64,000 nt of DNA from Alligator mississippiensis (GCF_030867095.1 NC_081829.1:54454491-54518490), one strand, 5' to 3'. Shown: positions 1 through 12,253, counted from the first letter of the stretch. The notes: generated by a model not told the origin, from the letters alone. Numbers and translations: made by a program.

Positions 1-150
1 ACCAGAGACCACAGGATTGCTAATTTTCAAGAGTGAAATCCCAGCCCCACTGAAGTCCACAGGAGTTTTGCCATCAGCTTGAACAGATCAGTGTAAAATT
101 CTGACCCTTTGCCTCAAGCCACACAAGCTACAAAAATAAATTATTAATTA

Positions 151-632
151 TCACAGAATTTCATAGATTTCATAGACATTAGGGCTGGAAGGGACCTCGG
201 AAGATCATCGAGTCCAGCCCCCCGCCCAAAGGGCAGGACGTCAGCTGGGGTCATAGGATCCCAGCAAGATAAGCATCCAGTTTCATCTTGAAGGTGTTCA
301 ATGAAAGTGCTTGAACAACCTCCGGCGGCAGGCTGTTCCAGACCTTGGGGGCTCGGACAGTAAAGAAATTCTTCCTTATGTCCAGCCTGAAACGATCTTG
401 TAGTAGTTTGTGACCATTCGTCCTCGTCATCCCTTGGGGCGCTCTGGTGAACAAACGTTCCCCCAGATACTGGTGATCACCCCTGATAAACTTGTAGGTG
501 GCCATCAGATCACCCCTGAGCCTGCGCTTTTCCAGGCTAAAGAGCCCCAGGGCTCTCAGCCTGTCATCGTAGGGTCTGCTTCCCTGACCCCTGATCATGC
601 GCGTGGCTCTTCTCTGGACTCTCTCAAGCAAT
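151..632 (-). repeat. CR1 LINE, 5'-truncated 3' end
   Basis: Minus-strand copy with the tail (tttcatagatttcatag) at the left. It encodes the C-terminal end of the CR1 reverse transcriptase ORF over 126 uninterrupted codons, with [14 protein letters not shown], and DIRKNFFTVR. The open frame suggests a fairly young copy. Confidence 0.9.
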
Positions 633-1424
633 TTGTTATAGGGTTTTCTGCATTAGTTTTGTACCCCACAAAATTCAACCTATCAAAACAGGACTGGGGG
701 CCTGGACACTTCTTTTCCTTTTATGTTAAATATCCTCCTATTTTTATAATATCTCTCTAGACCAAGATTTTAATGGAATTAAAAATTGATGCAGGTTGGG
801 GGTGGGGATTGGATACATAATTGCTGTGAATGTGTTACTACATACACTTTGTTTTGGACACAATTACCTCGTAAACTGATAGCACATGCTTCAATAAACA
901 TAGAGGTACTTAAATAAATCTGTGGAAGATTTATTTAACTGAGAGCAGTTTAGGGCTACTTCTGACCCCTTAACAATGATTCTTCCGCAATCGCTTTTTG
1001 TATTTATAACCATACTAATTTAATTATGACACTATAAATAGTTTTTTCCCATGCTTTTATCTAACTACATGTGATTTTTTGTTTGAAATCTTTCACAATA
1101 AAATATCCAGTTGTAGCATAAATTAAGATAGTGAAATATGGTGGAAAAAGAAGAAGAAAAAGAAAGAATGCTGTAAGATAACAAAATGACAATATACAAC
1201 TCATATCATTATTGAAAAGATTTAAATGTGTTAAAATTACAACTATACATTCTCATAAGAAGTTGAAAAATGTATTTGCTTGTTTAAAAAAAATACTTGG
1301 AAAGGCTCAACAGTCAAGGAAAGCCAAGACAAATTGAGGCAATAGATCGAAACTTAAATGAAGCAAATTTAGATTAAGTCTTTTAAAAAAAGCTCTAAGA
1401 AAAGTAGGACAATGAAACAAACTG
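633..1424. other. AT-rich intergenic DNA, nothing recognised
   Basis: No gene, exon-like pattern or clear repeat seen. There are purine-rich patches at about 1145-1170. Confidence 0.4.
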
Positions 1425-1590
1425 TCTGGAAAAATGTCAACATTTCCTTCACTGGACATTTTCAAGAAGAAGCTGGATATGCACCTATATGGGATTGCTT
1501 AGAAATGACAATTCCCGCATATGTGCAAGGGTTGAATTAGCTAACCTTTTAAGTCCCTTCCAAACCTATAATTGATTTTATATTCAATAC
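1425..1590 (+). repeat. Degenerate CR1 3' end
   Basis: TTTTCAAGAAGAAGCTGGAT and AAGTCCCTTCCAAACCTATA match the 3' end of CR1. The copy is strongly diverged and hence old. Confidence 0.55.
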
Positions 1591-1689
1591 ATTTGAAGAA
1601 AGAATAAAACCAAGGAAAGTGTAGAACCTGTACTGAATGGAAAACTAACAAAGGACAATCTAGAGAAGGCTGAAATGTTTAATACCTTC

Positions 1690-3110
1690 TGTCGCACAGC
1701 ACTTAGGTGCCCTGCTCCTAAAGAGGGGAAACTGCTAGGAAAAGAGCCCTAGCAGTGAGTAAGGAGCCCAGCTGTTGATCACCAGGGCAACCAGAATAGT
1801 TAGTGCCCACACCTGCCGGCGGTCAGCTGATTGAAAGGGGCAGGGCCTGGCTCCCTTATAAATCCTAGGGGCTGAAGCCAGGAACAGTTTCCTACCAGCA
1901 CCCAGGGGGGAATGAGCTCTTCTGGAGCAAAGCTGAGCAGAGTGACCTGACCGCAGGTACAACCCAAGCCGGCTAAAGGGTGGAGTATCCCTGGGGTGTT
2001 TGGAGTAACGTGGTTATAGCTGGGCGGCTTCAGTTTATGTTATAGCCGAGGGGCTTGCATTTTGTTTACTGTTTAAGACTGGTGGTTTGGGTGAGGCTAT
2101 TAGGGGTTGGAGGAGGCCTCATAGGGAACCCACAGCAGTGTGGGAACCCCAGTGCCAGCAAGGGCACAGCATTCATAGATTCATAGATGTTAGGGTCGGA
2201 AGGGACCTCAATAGATCATCGAGTCCGACCCCCTGCACAGGCAGGAAAGAGTGCTGGGTCTAGATGACCCCAGCTAGATGCTCATCTAACCTCCTCTTGA
2301 AGAACCCCAGGGTAGGGGAGAGCACCACCTCCCTTGGGAGCCTGTTCCAGACCTTGGCCACTCGAACTGTGAAGAAGTTCTTCCTAATGTCCAGTCTAAA
2401 TCTGCTCTCTGCTAGCTTGTGGCCATTGTTTCTTGTAACCCCCGGGGGCGCCTTGGTGAATAAAAACTCACCAATTTCCTTCTGTGCCCCCGTGGTGAAC
2501 TTAAAGGCAGCCACAAGGTCGCCTCTCAACCTTCTCTTGCGGAGGCTGAAAAGGTCCAGTTTCTCTAGTCTCTCCTCGTAGGGCTTGGTCTGCATTCAGG
2601 GTGCACTGCCCCAGCCCCAGAGAGGGGGCATTGATGAGAAGCCCCAGTGCAGGTATGGTGAGCCCCAGAGAGAGGACAGCATTGTGAGAAGCCCTGGAGA
2701 GGAGGGGGCAACGTTATGGTGAGAAGCCCTGGAGAGGAGGGGGCCACGGAAGGCCTGAGCGCCATAGAGGGTGCAGAGAGAGACCAAACAACGTCAGTTA
2801 CATCTGCGAGGCTTGGGGCGTGGTAAAGGGGTGGTTGGAGCCATGCATAGTCCATAAGGCTAGGGTGCCCCTGAAGCACCCGTTGCAGAGCGGGACCCAC
2901 AAGGGGTCCAGGAATCCATGGGGTCCGAGTGTCCAGCAAAACGTGACCAAGAGGGCGTAAAAGGCAGCCTCCCAAATATATATTTTGTCATCAAAGACGT
3001 GGCAGGAAAGGATCGAGGGTGCCCAGTGGGCTGACTTGGCATGGTAAGGGGGCCTTGGGGAGATCACGGCCATCCTGTAGAACCCTGCGCCGTGACGCTT
3101 TCCTTATTCC
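1690..3110. repeat. Unclassified GC-rich interspersed repeat, split by a CR1
   Basis: GC-rich block on both sides of the CR1 at 2171-2595. It holds a TATAAA (about 1857) and short tandem repeats built on GAGAAGCCCTGGAGAGGAGG (2631-2750). The promoter-like left part could be the LTR or leader of an old retroelement. The family is not recognised. Confidence 0.35.
2171..2595 (-). repeat. CR1 LINE 3' end inserted in another repeat
   Basis: Tail ATTCATAGATTCATAG at the left. Encodes 111 uninterrupted codons of the reverse transcriptase C-terminus (LRGDL, NNGHKL, DIRKNFFTVR). GCATTCA flanks both ends (2169-2175 and 2592-2598) and may be a target duplication. Confidence 0.9.
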
Positions 3111-3204
3111 AGTCTTCATAAAAAGGTCAACTATCAGGTGACAATCACTATTAGCAGTGAGGACAGGGGGGCAGATACCCTAATGTAGGGTACCCAAATT
3201 AGCA

Positions 3205-3312
3205 GTGGTGGAAACTTTTTTTTTTTTGTTCCCACACATGCCTCTTGCAGCATCTCAAGGGAGTTTGAGACACTGCAAGAAGCACATGCAGGCTCATCTG
3301 GACGTGCCCATG
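3205..3312. repeat. Foldback MITE, copy A (imperfect hairpin)
   Basis: GCCTCTTGCAGCATCTCAAG followed after a few bases by TTTGAGACACTGCAAGAAGC, an imperfect inverted repeat (about 3239-3287). It is homologous to the perfect hairpin at 7682-7729. Confidence 0.55.
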
Positions 3313-3324
3313 GAGATCATAGAT

Positions 3325-3530
3325 AGATATATACAGATCCCACAAGATCAAAAAAGAAAAATTATGACACCGAGAATTATAGACCAATCTATCCCATTTT
3401 CATACCTGGAAAGATACTGAAATATTTTCAAACATTTCAAGCAACTAGAGTATAACAAGGTGACAGGCAATAGAGAACATGAATTTATTAAGTCATGCCG
3501 AACCAAACTCTGGTATAGGGTCTGAAGTAA
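3325..3530 (+). repeat. Internal CR1 fragment
   Basis: GAGTATAACAAGGTGACAGG and GAATTTATTAAGTCATGCCG match the internal CR1 ORF2 region also seen at 29160-29230. Old and broken. Confidence 0.5.
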
Positions 3531-4880
3531 GCAGCAATGCATAGGTACAATATCCCTAAGGGCAGCAACATGAAATATATCTCAAGAAGGAAAAATTTTC
3601 CTCAGAACTCTACCACTGCAATTGATTTTTTTCCTCTCCTTGCTGCACATCCCTTTAAGTCTTGTAAACATAACGTATGCATGCCTTGTAAACATAGGGT
3701 ATGGATAGACATTCATTTGAAGTGCTCCAAATCCCAGAACTACAAATTTGACATGCTTCAACACATGCTGGCCTGTAAAGGCTGTGCACTCCAACCCTCT
3801 GCCTGCCTCTTCTTTCCCCCAGGCCCCTCTCTGGAGCACTTCAAAATGGCTAAGAAGGCACATAGCAGTGGTACTCTGCAGCCCAGGGGAGACAAGAAGC
3901 AGTAGGGATGGGGAACAAAGCACTGTGGGATGCTAGAGGACCACTGGAGGGTACAGACATTTCACGAAGCACTTCAAAATGAAGCACTCCAAAGATTTTT
4001 TTTTTTTGAGAGTCATTTTTTTTAAGTGATTGTTCTGCCAGAAATTTTTGCAGCTTCACTGTTTGGAGGATTTCAAAGGCACAAGGAGTGCTTCAAACCA
4101 TGCAAACAAACAAATCTGTTGGACAGCACAGGGGCAAAGTATTATCACTGCTTGTCTTTATTTACACCTGTACCAAGTTGAAGAGAAGAATCACTTCAGA
4201 TGTCCAGCTCCTGCTTGTCTGGAGCTGCAAGCCAGGTAGTTCTTAGGTGGACAAGTAAGAGGAGGAGAAAGGAGATGAGAATCCTTACTCTCAGATACTG
4301 CCCTGCATTGTCAGATCAAGACTGGGCACAGCTACTCTTTATTTTCCATAATTAATTTAATTCTGACAATCTTACTCATTTATTATTTTAGGGCCAGATT
4401 CACAAAGGTACGTGTGAATCTGTTTGAGTTGTGTAATTTAGAAGCATACAAAACCAACACAGGGATGGCAAAATCTCTTATTTATAGTTCTGTACTCACC
4501 GAATTACAAATGCAATTTGCATTCATTGCATTCATTCCTAAAATGTTATCTACAATTTTGTATATGTTGTATTAGTTATGAATGAAAAAACGTAGGAGCT
4601 TGTTTTTACTCCAGGGCTTCTGCAGTCGACCTAAGCAAGTCCAGATTTTGGCTGTTTTGGAAAACAACTAAATCTACAATAGATAATTTAATATTTGGAA
4701 AGTAATACATTGTGGAAATGAACTCTTATTTAATAAGTGATAGGACCAGTGAACTCAGTAAACAGACCCTTAACCTGACTAGCTAATTTTCCTGAAGAAC
4801 TAAAATCCTTGAATTTTTTTTTTTTTTTTGAAAATATGCACATGGTTAAAGATATGCCTACAAACTCATCAGGAGAGATC
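3531..4880. other. Intergenic DNA, nothing recognised
   Basis: Mixed-composition sequence with short open frames only and homopolymer T runs at about 3996 and 4816. No exon pattern. Confidence 0.35.
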
Positions 4881-4884
4881 AACA

Positions 4885-5191
4885 GCAAATAGGTAGAGCC
4901 CTTTTCTCTACCGCACCACCTGGGGTGACGAGGAACAATGGTAATAAGCTGATGGAGGATAGGTTTAGGTTAGCGATCAGAAGGCAACATTTTACAGTTA
5001 GGGTGGCCAAAATCTGGAACCAACTTCCCAGGGAAGTGGTCCTCGCCCCTACCTTGGGCAAATTCAAGAGGAGGTTGGATGATCACCTGTCTGGGGTCTT
5101 GTGAACCTAGCATTCATTCCTGCCTGTGGCAGGGGGTCAGGCTAGATGATCTGTTCAGGTCCCTCCTGACCGTAGCTACTATGAAACTATA
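4885..5191 (+). repeat. CR1 LINE 3' end
   Basis: Plus-strand copy with GGTCAGGCTAGATGATCTG and the tail ACTATGAAACTATAA. The reading frame is partly lost. Confidence 0.85.
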
Positions 5192-5399
5192 AGTGTGATA
5201 AAGAACGCTCAATGTCATGTTCTGTGCTTCCTGGCTTTATTTCTTCTGCATTGTCATGTCTTAGAGAATTTCACAACAATAAATGTATGAAGTTAAGAAC
5301 TCCCACCAACTTTAGATCAAAGTATTTTGTTTACAAAAAAATACCCATAATTCAGGACAGGATATATACTTGAGTGAATACAGAAGCACATGTTTAACA

Positions 5400-6060
5400 G
5401 TAGTAGGGCACGTCCACACATGCAAGCACATGCACTTGCAGCAGCTCAAATAGAAGTGGTGCGAATTTGAGCTCGGGCCTTTAGCCTCTGTGCACGTGAC
5501 TGGACAGGCACTTTGGTGTGGGACAAATTGTGCCACTTGGAGCAAAATAACCCTGCCTGGCTCTTCCTGGATCTGCAGCCAGGGAGAGCTAGAGCCCAGG
5601 GCCAGCACCTGGGCTTGTCCCCTGCAATATAAAAAGATGCCCTGTCCTGGCCCCATCAGTACAAAAAGCTGCCCCGGCAAGTAGCTCAGGGCTACTCACT
5701 CTCAGGAGCTTCTGGGGCCCAGCCAATTGGTACCTAAGGACACTACCCCTTGTGCCAGCTGGACTGCTGAAGTAGCCCTGAGAGTTCCCTGCACCCTCTA
5801 GCCACTGCAGCAGTCTGGCAGCGGGGGCTGCTGCCTGGCTGTGACCTGCTGCATACCTGCCAGACCTAGATGGGGACTGCACAGCCAGTAGAGGCATCTA
5901 CCCCTCTGGACCAGCTGCCAGTGGACTGTGGCTGCAGACTTGGCCTTCATGCAGCATTACTGCCATATATGCACCCTGCCTGTCCACCAGGAGGTCAGTC
6001 ACAGCCAGCTGGGTCCAAGGTACCAGCTTTGAGCAGGCAGGGTCCTGCCACTGGCCTCCC
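5400..6060. repeat. Unclassified GC-rich repeat-like block
   Basis: Starts with GGCACGTCCACACATGCAAG, similar to the MITE ends elsewhere in the window, and continues as GC-rich sequence without a credible reading frame. Family and right end are unclear. Confidence 0.3.
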
Positions 6061-6063
6061 TAG

Positions 6064-6339
6064 CAGGAATTCTGGTGTTCCGTATTTGAAAACTGAAAAA
6101 TCCCTGATAAAAAAAATCCCAAAATCGCTCTGTAAAATACCCCCAAATCCATGTTCCTCCACACTTAAAACAAAAGACCACTAGACAGAGAGAGAGACAG
6201 TGATTAGTTGGGCAATGTTTTATTGCTATATCTAGTGTTAAAGCAATTTAGAAGACTACCAGTGTCTCTATCATAATAATAAAGTGAATTCTAAATACAT
6301 GTTTCTTGGATACATGAATATATGTTTTGCTGCCCCCCA
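6064..6339 (+). mobile_element. hAT-like 1.1 kb family, left part of a copy
   Basis: CAGGAATTCTGG start and an AT-rich section (AGTGAATTCTAAATAC and neighbours) match the copies at 20803 and 46232. The rest is displaced by the LTR at 6340-6787 and the following GC-rich block. Confidence 0.45.
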
Positions 6340-6787
6340 TGTTAGGCCCCAGCTCAAGTCTGGGTTCGTGCCCGGTATGCAAAGGCCAATAAAGATACCA
6401 GGGGTGAAAGTATAAAAAAGATTTATTGCTAGCAATAAAAGGTGCAAGCGGAATAATTTCACAAGACAAGCACAGCACATATGCAATACTGAGCCCCTTA
6501 TATACAAGAGTTTGAATCTTCATAAGCATCCTTGTTTGCTAATTGGTTATAAAGGAGTGACGCAAGGAGTTCTTTACTGAGCATGTCTCTCTCTATACCT
6601 GTGTTTTAGCTATGTATCTCATTAACATACATATATGTTTCATTAGCATATATCTTCCCCGCCTAGGGGTGTGATTTTTAGTATTTTAATGAGCTCTTTG
6701 TTCCAGTAACTCTGATTCTGTTTTTGTTTTCAAGCTTCCTCTATCTAAGACTGTCTGCTCCTTATCATTGCAGATGGGCATTCGACA
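6340..6787 (-). mobile_element. Endogenous retrovirus LTR (fossil), minus strand
   Basis: 448 bp with TG...CA ends on the minus strand (TGTCGAATGCCC to GGGGCCTAACA). It has a TATATAAGG promoter box and an AATAAA further on, giving a U3-R-U5 order. No gag, pol or env is seen nearby, so it is a solo LTR or a remnant. I could not find a clear target duplication. It sits inside an older hAT-like repeat. Confidence 0.65.
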
Positions 6788-7590
6788 CATAACATTCACT
6801 TTTGCTTAGGCTTTGCATAGTAGTTTCTAGGTCGAACCTTACACCCACAGTGGCCACAGCCCACCCCCCTCAGGTGCCACAGCCAGCCCCAGCCAGCCCC
6901 AGCCCCCACTTGTACCCCCAGCCTCTGGCACTTAGAAAAAAAAAGCCTCTGCTCACCACAGGAGTAGGGACTGGGGGGGCTCTGGGGCCTCCTGGCAGAG
7001 CCCCCCCAAGCAGCACAGGACAGCAGGAGGCAGCGGGGCCAGGGCTGGGGCTGTTGCCCCACCCCACGCTGTGTGGGGGGCCCCAGTGACCCTGAGGGCA
7101 GCTGGAACTGCTGGTGAGTGTTGGGGGGGGTCATTTTTTTTTTTTATTTTTTATTTCCTGGGATGATGGGGGGGGGGGGGGCAAGGATTGGGGAAGCTCA
7201 GGGGGGATGGAGCCAGGTGGAGCAGTGATGGGGGGGTTTGGGGGGTAGGCAGGGGGTGGGGCTGGGTGGGACAGGGATAGGGGGGGCTCAGGGGATGGGT
7301 GTGGCAGGGATTGGGGAGGCTCCAGGGACTAGGGGGGATGGGGCCAGGCAAGGCCGGCGGGGGGCCCCCCATGAACCCCTCCTTCACCCTACGCACTCCT
7401 TACTTACCTGCACTGGATCCTGGGTCCAGCTTCCTGCGGCTAGCACACTGCCTCCCCTGCACAGGCAGGCAGCATGCTTCAGCACCAGGGTGACAGCTAA
7501 CCATAGAGGCGCTCTGGCAGCCAGAGCATCTCTGTGGAGGACCTAGCCTCCAGTTGCCTCTGTGTCCCCAACTGTTCTCTGCCCCGCTTT
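6788..7590. repeat. GC-rich repeat block with G runs, probable continuation of the hAT-like copy
   Basis: C/G-rich, low-complexity sequence including a run of G at about 7169-7180 and repeated GGGGATGGGG-type units. It resembles the interior of the hAT-like copies at 9605 and 20803. The right end is not defined. Confidence 0.35.
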
Positions 7591-7599
7591 TCTTCTCTA

Positions 7600-7770
7600 C
7601 AGGGTTTTTTGACCCAGGGATCTAATTTTGCTCCCCACGCTGCAAATTTGCAGTGCAGGGAACATTTTCTCGTTCCTGCATGTGCCTCTTGCAGCGTCTC
7701 AAAGGGGTTTGAGACGCTGCAAGAGGCACGTGCGGGCTGGTCTGGACGCGTCTGTAGTGTTCTGAAAGAC
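7600..7770. repeat. Foldback MITE, copy B, with a perfect 22-bp-arm hairpin
   Basis: Positions 7682-7703 and 7708-7729 are exact reverse complements separated by GGGG. Flanking sequence (GTGCGGGCTGGTCTGGACG) matches copy A at 3205-3312. Confidence 0.65.
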
Positions 7771-9498
7771 TTAAGTAACCAACTTGCTGCAGTGGGACTT
7801 CAAATAGAAACATTCACACGTGTAAAGTTAAGCATGTCTGCCAGATCTGAACTGGTATTTGGATTTGAAAACCTAACTTCAAACACCCACTCCTTCCCTT
7901 CTCCCCCAGTTCTTTTTTAATATATCTTAAAACACACATTTCCACTTAAACAAGATTTTGTCTTCACACAAGTATGCAACAAAATGTCTGTATTTAAATT
8001 AATCTATTTTTATATTTCTATACAAGCATTGGGTGTTTACTTTTTTATTTTTTCAATTTAATTGAAATAAAATTCTTAAGCCAAAATAAGAAAGCATCCT
8101 GCAGACCTGCACAGTAGGAAAAAAAAAAGAGAAGAAAAAGAAAAACAATCCAATTTAAATCTCATTTAACTCAGATTTAGATATATCAGTATATGTTTCT
8201 GAGTAACAAGTTGATACTCCAACCAGGACAAAGTTTTAGGAGTGAGCTGTTTTTCAGTTTTTTTGGAGACCAGAAAAAGAGTAGGAATATATTTTGCAAA
8301 GCTAGTTTGCTGTTTAAGACAATTAAAACGACCATCTAGATAATTATATCAATGTTACCTATAGAAAAGACAATTTAAGGCTGAAAACAAGCATGAAAAA
8401 CTTTAACCTAGAGATCATTTTCTTTAAAAAAAATATCAGTGCCAGGAAATAGTGTCAACCCAGATATTCTGTTAGTAGTTTGTGATAGGTGGCTTGTTAA
8501 TAGCTAGTCAATATGTATCATTTGCATGTCATTGCTTTAACAGTAACATGTGTCATAGTTTAAAAAAATATTTCCATTTCCATTCATTAAACTTAAGCAG
8601 ATCATCCCCCTTTCAGATTTATCTGTGTGCACAAAGATAAGGAAATACTAAAACAGAGAGAGTCAGGTAGCTGGGAAAATGCAGTGCTTTTCCTTTAAGA
8701 ATTGAGAGTTGATTTTTTTCAAAAGCAAATGCCTCTACTTGCTTCATATCCATCTACAGTTCCGTTCAGAAATACACTAAACAAACCAAAAGGTGATGTC
8801 AAGCCATTGATTTGGTCATTACTTGTTGATCCCTGTGTTCAGGGGTGTGTCAGAGGCAGAGAGAGGGTGTACGTGTTTGTTTGAAGATCGACCGTTTTAG
8901 AAGGAAAAATAACAAATTCAGACTATTTATCTATATAAACATTTTAATTAACAACAAATACAACAGATTCTCTCTCTCCCCCCCCCCCCAGGTACTTTTC
9001 AAAATTGTACCTCAATTGTATTCAAGCAATATATAACAATTAAAAAAGGATTTATTTTAATGAGAAAATCCATATTCTATTTAAACAACATATGGTAAAC
9101 TCTGATTACACAAACCCCAGGTGTGCAAATTTTCGAAGTGTCCCCTAGACTCAACATGCTGGTTTCCAAAATTCTGTTTATCAAAAATTACCCAAGCAAT
9201 TTGTACAACAGGGCAAAGACATGAACAAAAATAAAATTACATTCATAATGCATTGGCAATTTGTGTTTGCTCACTATAATGCGTTAAAAGCCAAATAATC
9301 TACCACCTTTAGAGGTAAGAACACATTCAAGGATAATTTATGCACATAGCAAGTGTACAATGACATGTAGTGAAATGTATGTATTATTTATAATTTATTA
9401 TTCTTATTGTAGTAATACATTTATGCCTCAATCAGGAATCATCTTTCAATTGTGCACAACCTGCATCTGGATCAAGAATCTTCTTTTCTTAGACACAG
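7771..9498. other. AT-rich intergenic DNA, nothing recognised
   Basis: No gene or clear repeat. A pyrimidine tract (CT then C) lies at about 8970-8990. Confidence 0.4.
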
Positions 9499-9604
9499 AA
9501 AGCATGTCTGCATGAGACACTGACTCCAGAGTAGCTGAAAAATACTACGCAGTAGCATGTCACAGCACAGACAGTGCTAATATGCTACGGCATGGTATTA
9601 TTAG

Positions 9605-10669
9605 CAGGGATCCTGGTTTTCTTTGTTTAAAAATTGCAACTTCTCTGATTAAAACCCCCCAAAACCATCACACCCTTCCCCCCACCCCTGCTGGTGCCCC
9701 TCACTCCCCACCCACCCACCCACCCAGCCCTGCCTGAGAGGGCCCCCGGCTGCTACAGCTACAGGATCACAGGTCCAGGGACATGGGTCTGCAGCCCCCT
9801 GCCCCCCATAGCAGCACCTGAGCCCCAGCTACCGCTCATCAGAGGCAGTGGCTGCTGTGGTGGAGCAGAGTATGAAGCCTGGCTTCCCCCGCCACCATAG
9901 GCAGCATGGCTGGCTCATGTGGGGGCAGGTGCAGGCTCCCTGCCATGCCCAGGGCCTCCACAGCCCAGCCGGGGGGACCTGGCACAGCAGGGAAGAATGA
10001 AGCTGGGTGAAGAAGCTCAGTGACACCACCGCAAGCCCCACGTTGCCACGATGAGACACCCCCTGCCTGCTCAGCAGCAGCAGGGGTGGTGGCGGCACAG
10101 AGTTGTGCCTCCCATTGCTGCTGGGCAAGCAGGGGACACCTTGCCATGGGGACTTTTGGCTCACAGCAGCAGCACTGCCTTAGACTGTCAATCTTCCCTG
10201 CCCTGCTGCACCAGGTCCCACCTGCTGGGTCATGGAGGTGCCCAGGGGGAGGACAGCAGAGCAGGGAGCCCAAGCGCACAGCAGGCAACCTGCCCCATGC
10301 ACAAAACTGGGGGCATGTGCTTTCCATGCCTCCCCCTGGGAGTGCGCACAGTGTCGGGGAGCCAGCTTCCCCCACCCCCTGACAAGCTGCCTGCAGCTCC
10401 ATCCCAACCCCCTGCGGTTCCGCATTCTGGCCCCAGGCATCACCCAGACTGGGCAGCAGCCCCAGCTCTGCCCAACTCCATCCACCTCTCACTATGGGGG
10501 CCTCCATCTACCCTCCTGAATTACCTGTGGGAGTTGCTAGCTGGCTGGAACTCTGTCATTTCCTGTGTTTTTCTCCTTAAAAGGAGAAAATCCGGGTTTT
10601 ACTACTTAAAATGGGAAAATCTGGGTTTTGCCATGTTTTTGCATGGCAAACAGAAAATCCAGCTCCCTG
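9605..10669 (+). mobile_element. Non-autonomous hAT element, 1065 bp, perfect 8-bp target duplication
   Basis: Ends CAGGGATCCTGG and CCAGCTCCCTG are imperfect inverted repeats of hAT type. ATTATTAG occurs exactly on both sides (9597-9604 and 10670-10677). The interior is C-rich and has no transposase. Related copies lie at 20803-21911 and 46232-47541. Reading frames in it are by-products of base composition. Confidence 0.85.
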
Positions 10670-10783
10670 ATTATTAGGCTACTGCTCGGTAGCATCACCT
10701 AAAAGATGTGCACTGGCACTACTGTGCAGTAACTCCAGTTACTGTGCATTTATTTAGTACTTGATTATACAGGGGAATTAATT

Positions 10784-10962
10784 AGGGGGTTTCAACTTTT
10801 TAGTTGGGGTACCCCCAGTGGCTGGTCAATGAGCCAGGGGTTGCCCGGTGTCTGGTCAACAAGGCAAGGGGGTGCCTCCTTGGCACCACTGCCATGTACA
10901 CCCTGGGGCCTTCCAAAGTACCCCAGGGGTATGCATACCTCTGGTTGAAAACCCCATTAAAG
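10784..10962. mobile_element. Short hAT-like MITE
   Basis: GGGGTTTCAACTTTTTAG at the left and GGTTGAAAACCCC at the right are inverted repeats. The internal GGGGTACCCC is shared with the element at 61092. Target duplication is not clear. Confidence 0.6.
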
Positions 10963-11005
10963 GTGCAGTAAGGACTGCACAGTAGCATCTTCGTAGACGC
11001 ATCCC

Positions 11006-11919
11006 GTGTTCACAATCTAAGGCTGTCGTTTAGACATGCATTTCTATTTTATAAAGACATTTAAAGAAATGCTTAACTTTAGGTATATTTTCAAGTCCCA
11101 CTTAAAATTAAGTAAACTGCATTTAAATGCCTTCCCAAATCGAAATGGACTTAAGCACAAGCTTCAGTGCTTTTGTGAACTGGTGTCCAATCAATGATCT
11201 TACTCTATTTTGAACATTTATTGTACAATGATGGACTAGGACCCAGGACCAGGATGAATCATTCCAAAACTGGTACAACCATCAGCAACTCAAGTGCATC
11301 CATCCCATTGTATAAAACATAAAAATAGATTTAATCCTAAAATGCAGAGAAAACCCCTGTTCTTGCAAACATGCTGGAGGCTTTCCACTGTATGGAAAAG
11401 ATTTAGTTCTTAAGTTTCAGGTTTTGGTTTTTAAGGTCCAACTGGAAAAATATATACAAGTTAAGTGCAGCGACTTCGGTCCATAGATCCTGCTGATACA
11501 GGCTGGAGCCACTGCTGCCCAGAGTTAAATTAGAAACTGGAAAAGGAGTATTTCAAATAGACAACTAAGCCATCTTCTGGAACATAAGCTGAGGGGTTCA
11601 TTAACAATGTGGTAACCTTCCTCCTATTTTCTTTCATCAGTTTCTCCCTCTCTTTTCAAGGCATGGAAGGTATTTTTAAAGGCAGCAGTGCTGACAGGTA
11701 AGCTCCCAAGCATCTCGTGGCTTTGCCTCCTCATACCCTCGCAAGAAGTTTGAGGGAGCGGGATGGAAAGCTGCAGCCCAGGGCAGAAAGCGGTGTCAGC
11801 TGGCACCCAGCCCAAAGGAGCTGCTTTGCTCAGGGGAACAGGGCTTGTTTCCCAAGCTTTAAGCTTTTCCTCTCGTGAAAGCTCCACGCTGGGGCGTGTC
11901 AGACCCGCCACTGAAGGCC
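11006..11919. other. Unique-looking DNA upstream of the SIRT1 CpG island
   Basis: No repeat or exon recognised. It could contain distal promoter elements, but nothing specific stands out. Confidence 0.4.
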
Positions 11920-12253
11920 CAGGTTAGCGGGGCGGTACAGACACGCAGGGACCGGACCGGACCAGCCCAGCCCAGCCCTGCCTTGGGTCGGGCGGGAAGG
12001 GAAGCAACTGCAGCCCGGCAAGACGCTCCGGGAGCCCCCGAGACAGGCGGAGAGGACTGGAGCGCCCTGACTAGCCCCGTCCGAGCCGCTTCCCCTGGCC
12101 GAGAGGCCAACGAAGGGCGATGGCCTCATGTCAGCGCCCCTCCCCCGCACACGGTCAGCCAAGGCCAGCGGGGCTGACATCAAGCGCCGCCCCAAGCGTT
12201 GTCCGGCCCACGCACCGGCCCGGCCCGGCCCCGGCCCCGCCCCCCCAGCAGCC

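Larger units (their letters stand above)
9499..11005. mobile_element. MITE with GTCTGCATGAGACACT-type ends, interrupted by two hAT elements
   Basis: Left part 9499-9604 and the pieces after 10677 and after about 10960 carry the GCAGTAGCATG / GTGCAGTAACT motifs of the MITE family at 28905 and 51917. Its two halves are separated by the hAT insertion at 9605-10669 and the hAT-like piece at 10784-10962. Confidence 0.55.

Noticed and set aside
9694-10677. Overlapping open frames up to 222 codons on both strands
   Set aside because: They lie in the C-rich interior of a non-autonomous hAT element and share no features of a protein family.
1-11900. DNAJC12 exons upstream of SIRT1, expected from mammalian gene order
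   Set aside because: No J-domain or other DNAJC12-like coding sequence is visible; the gene is probably further left.
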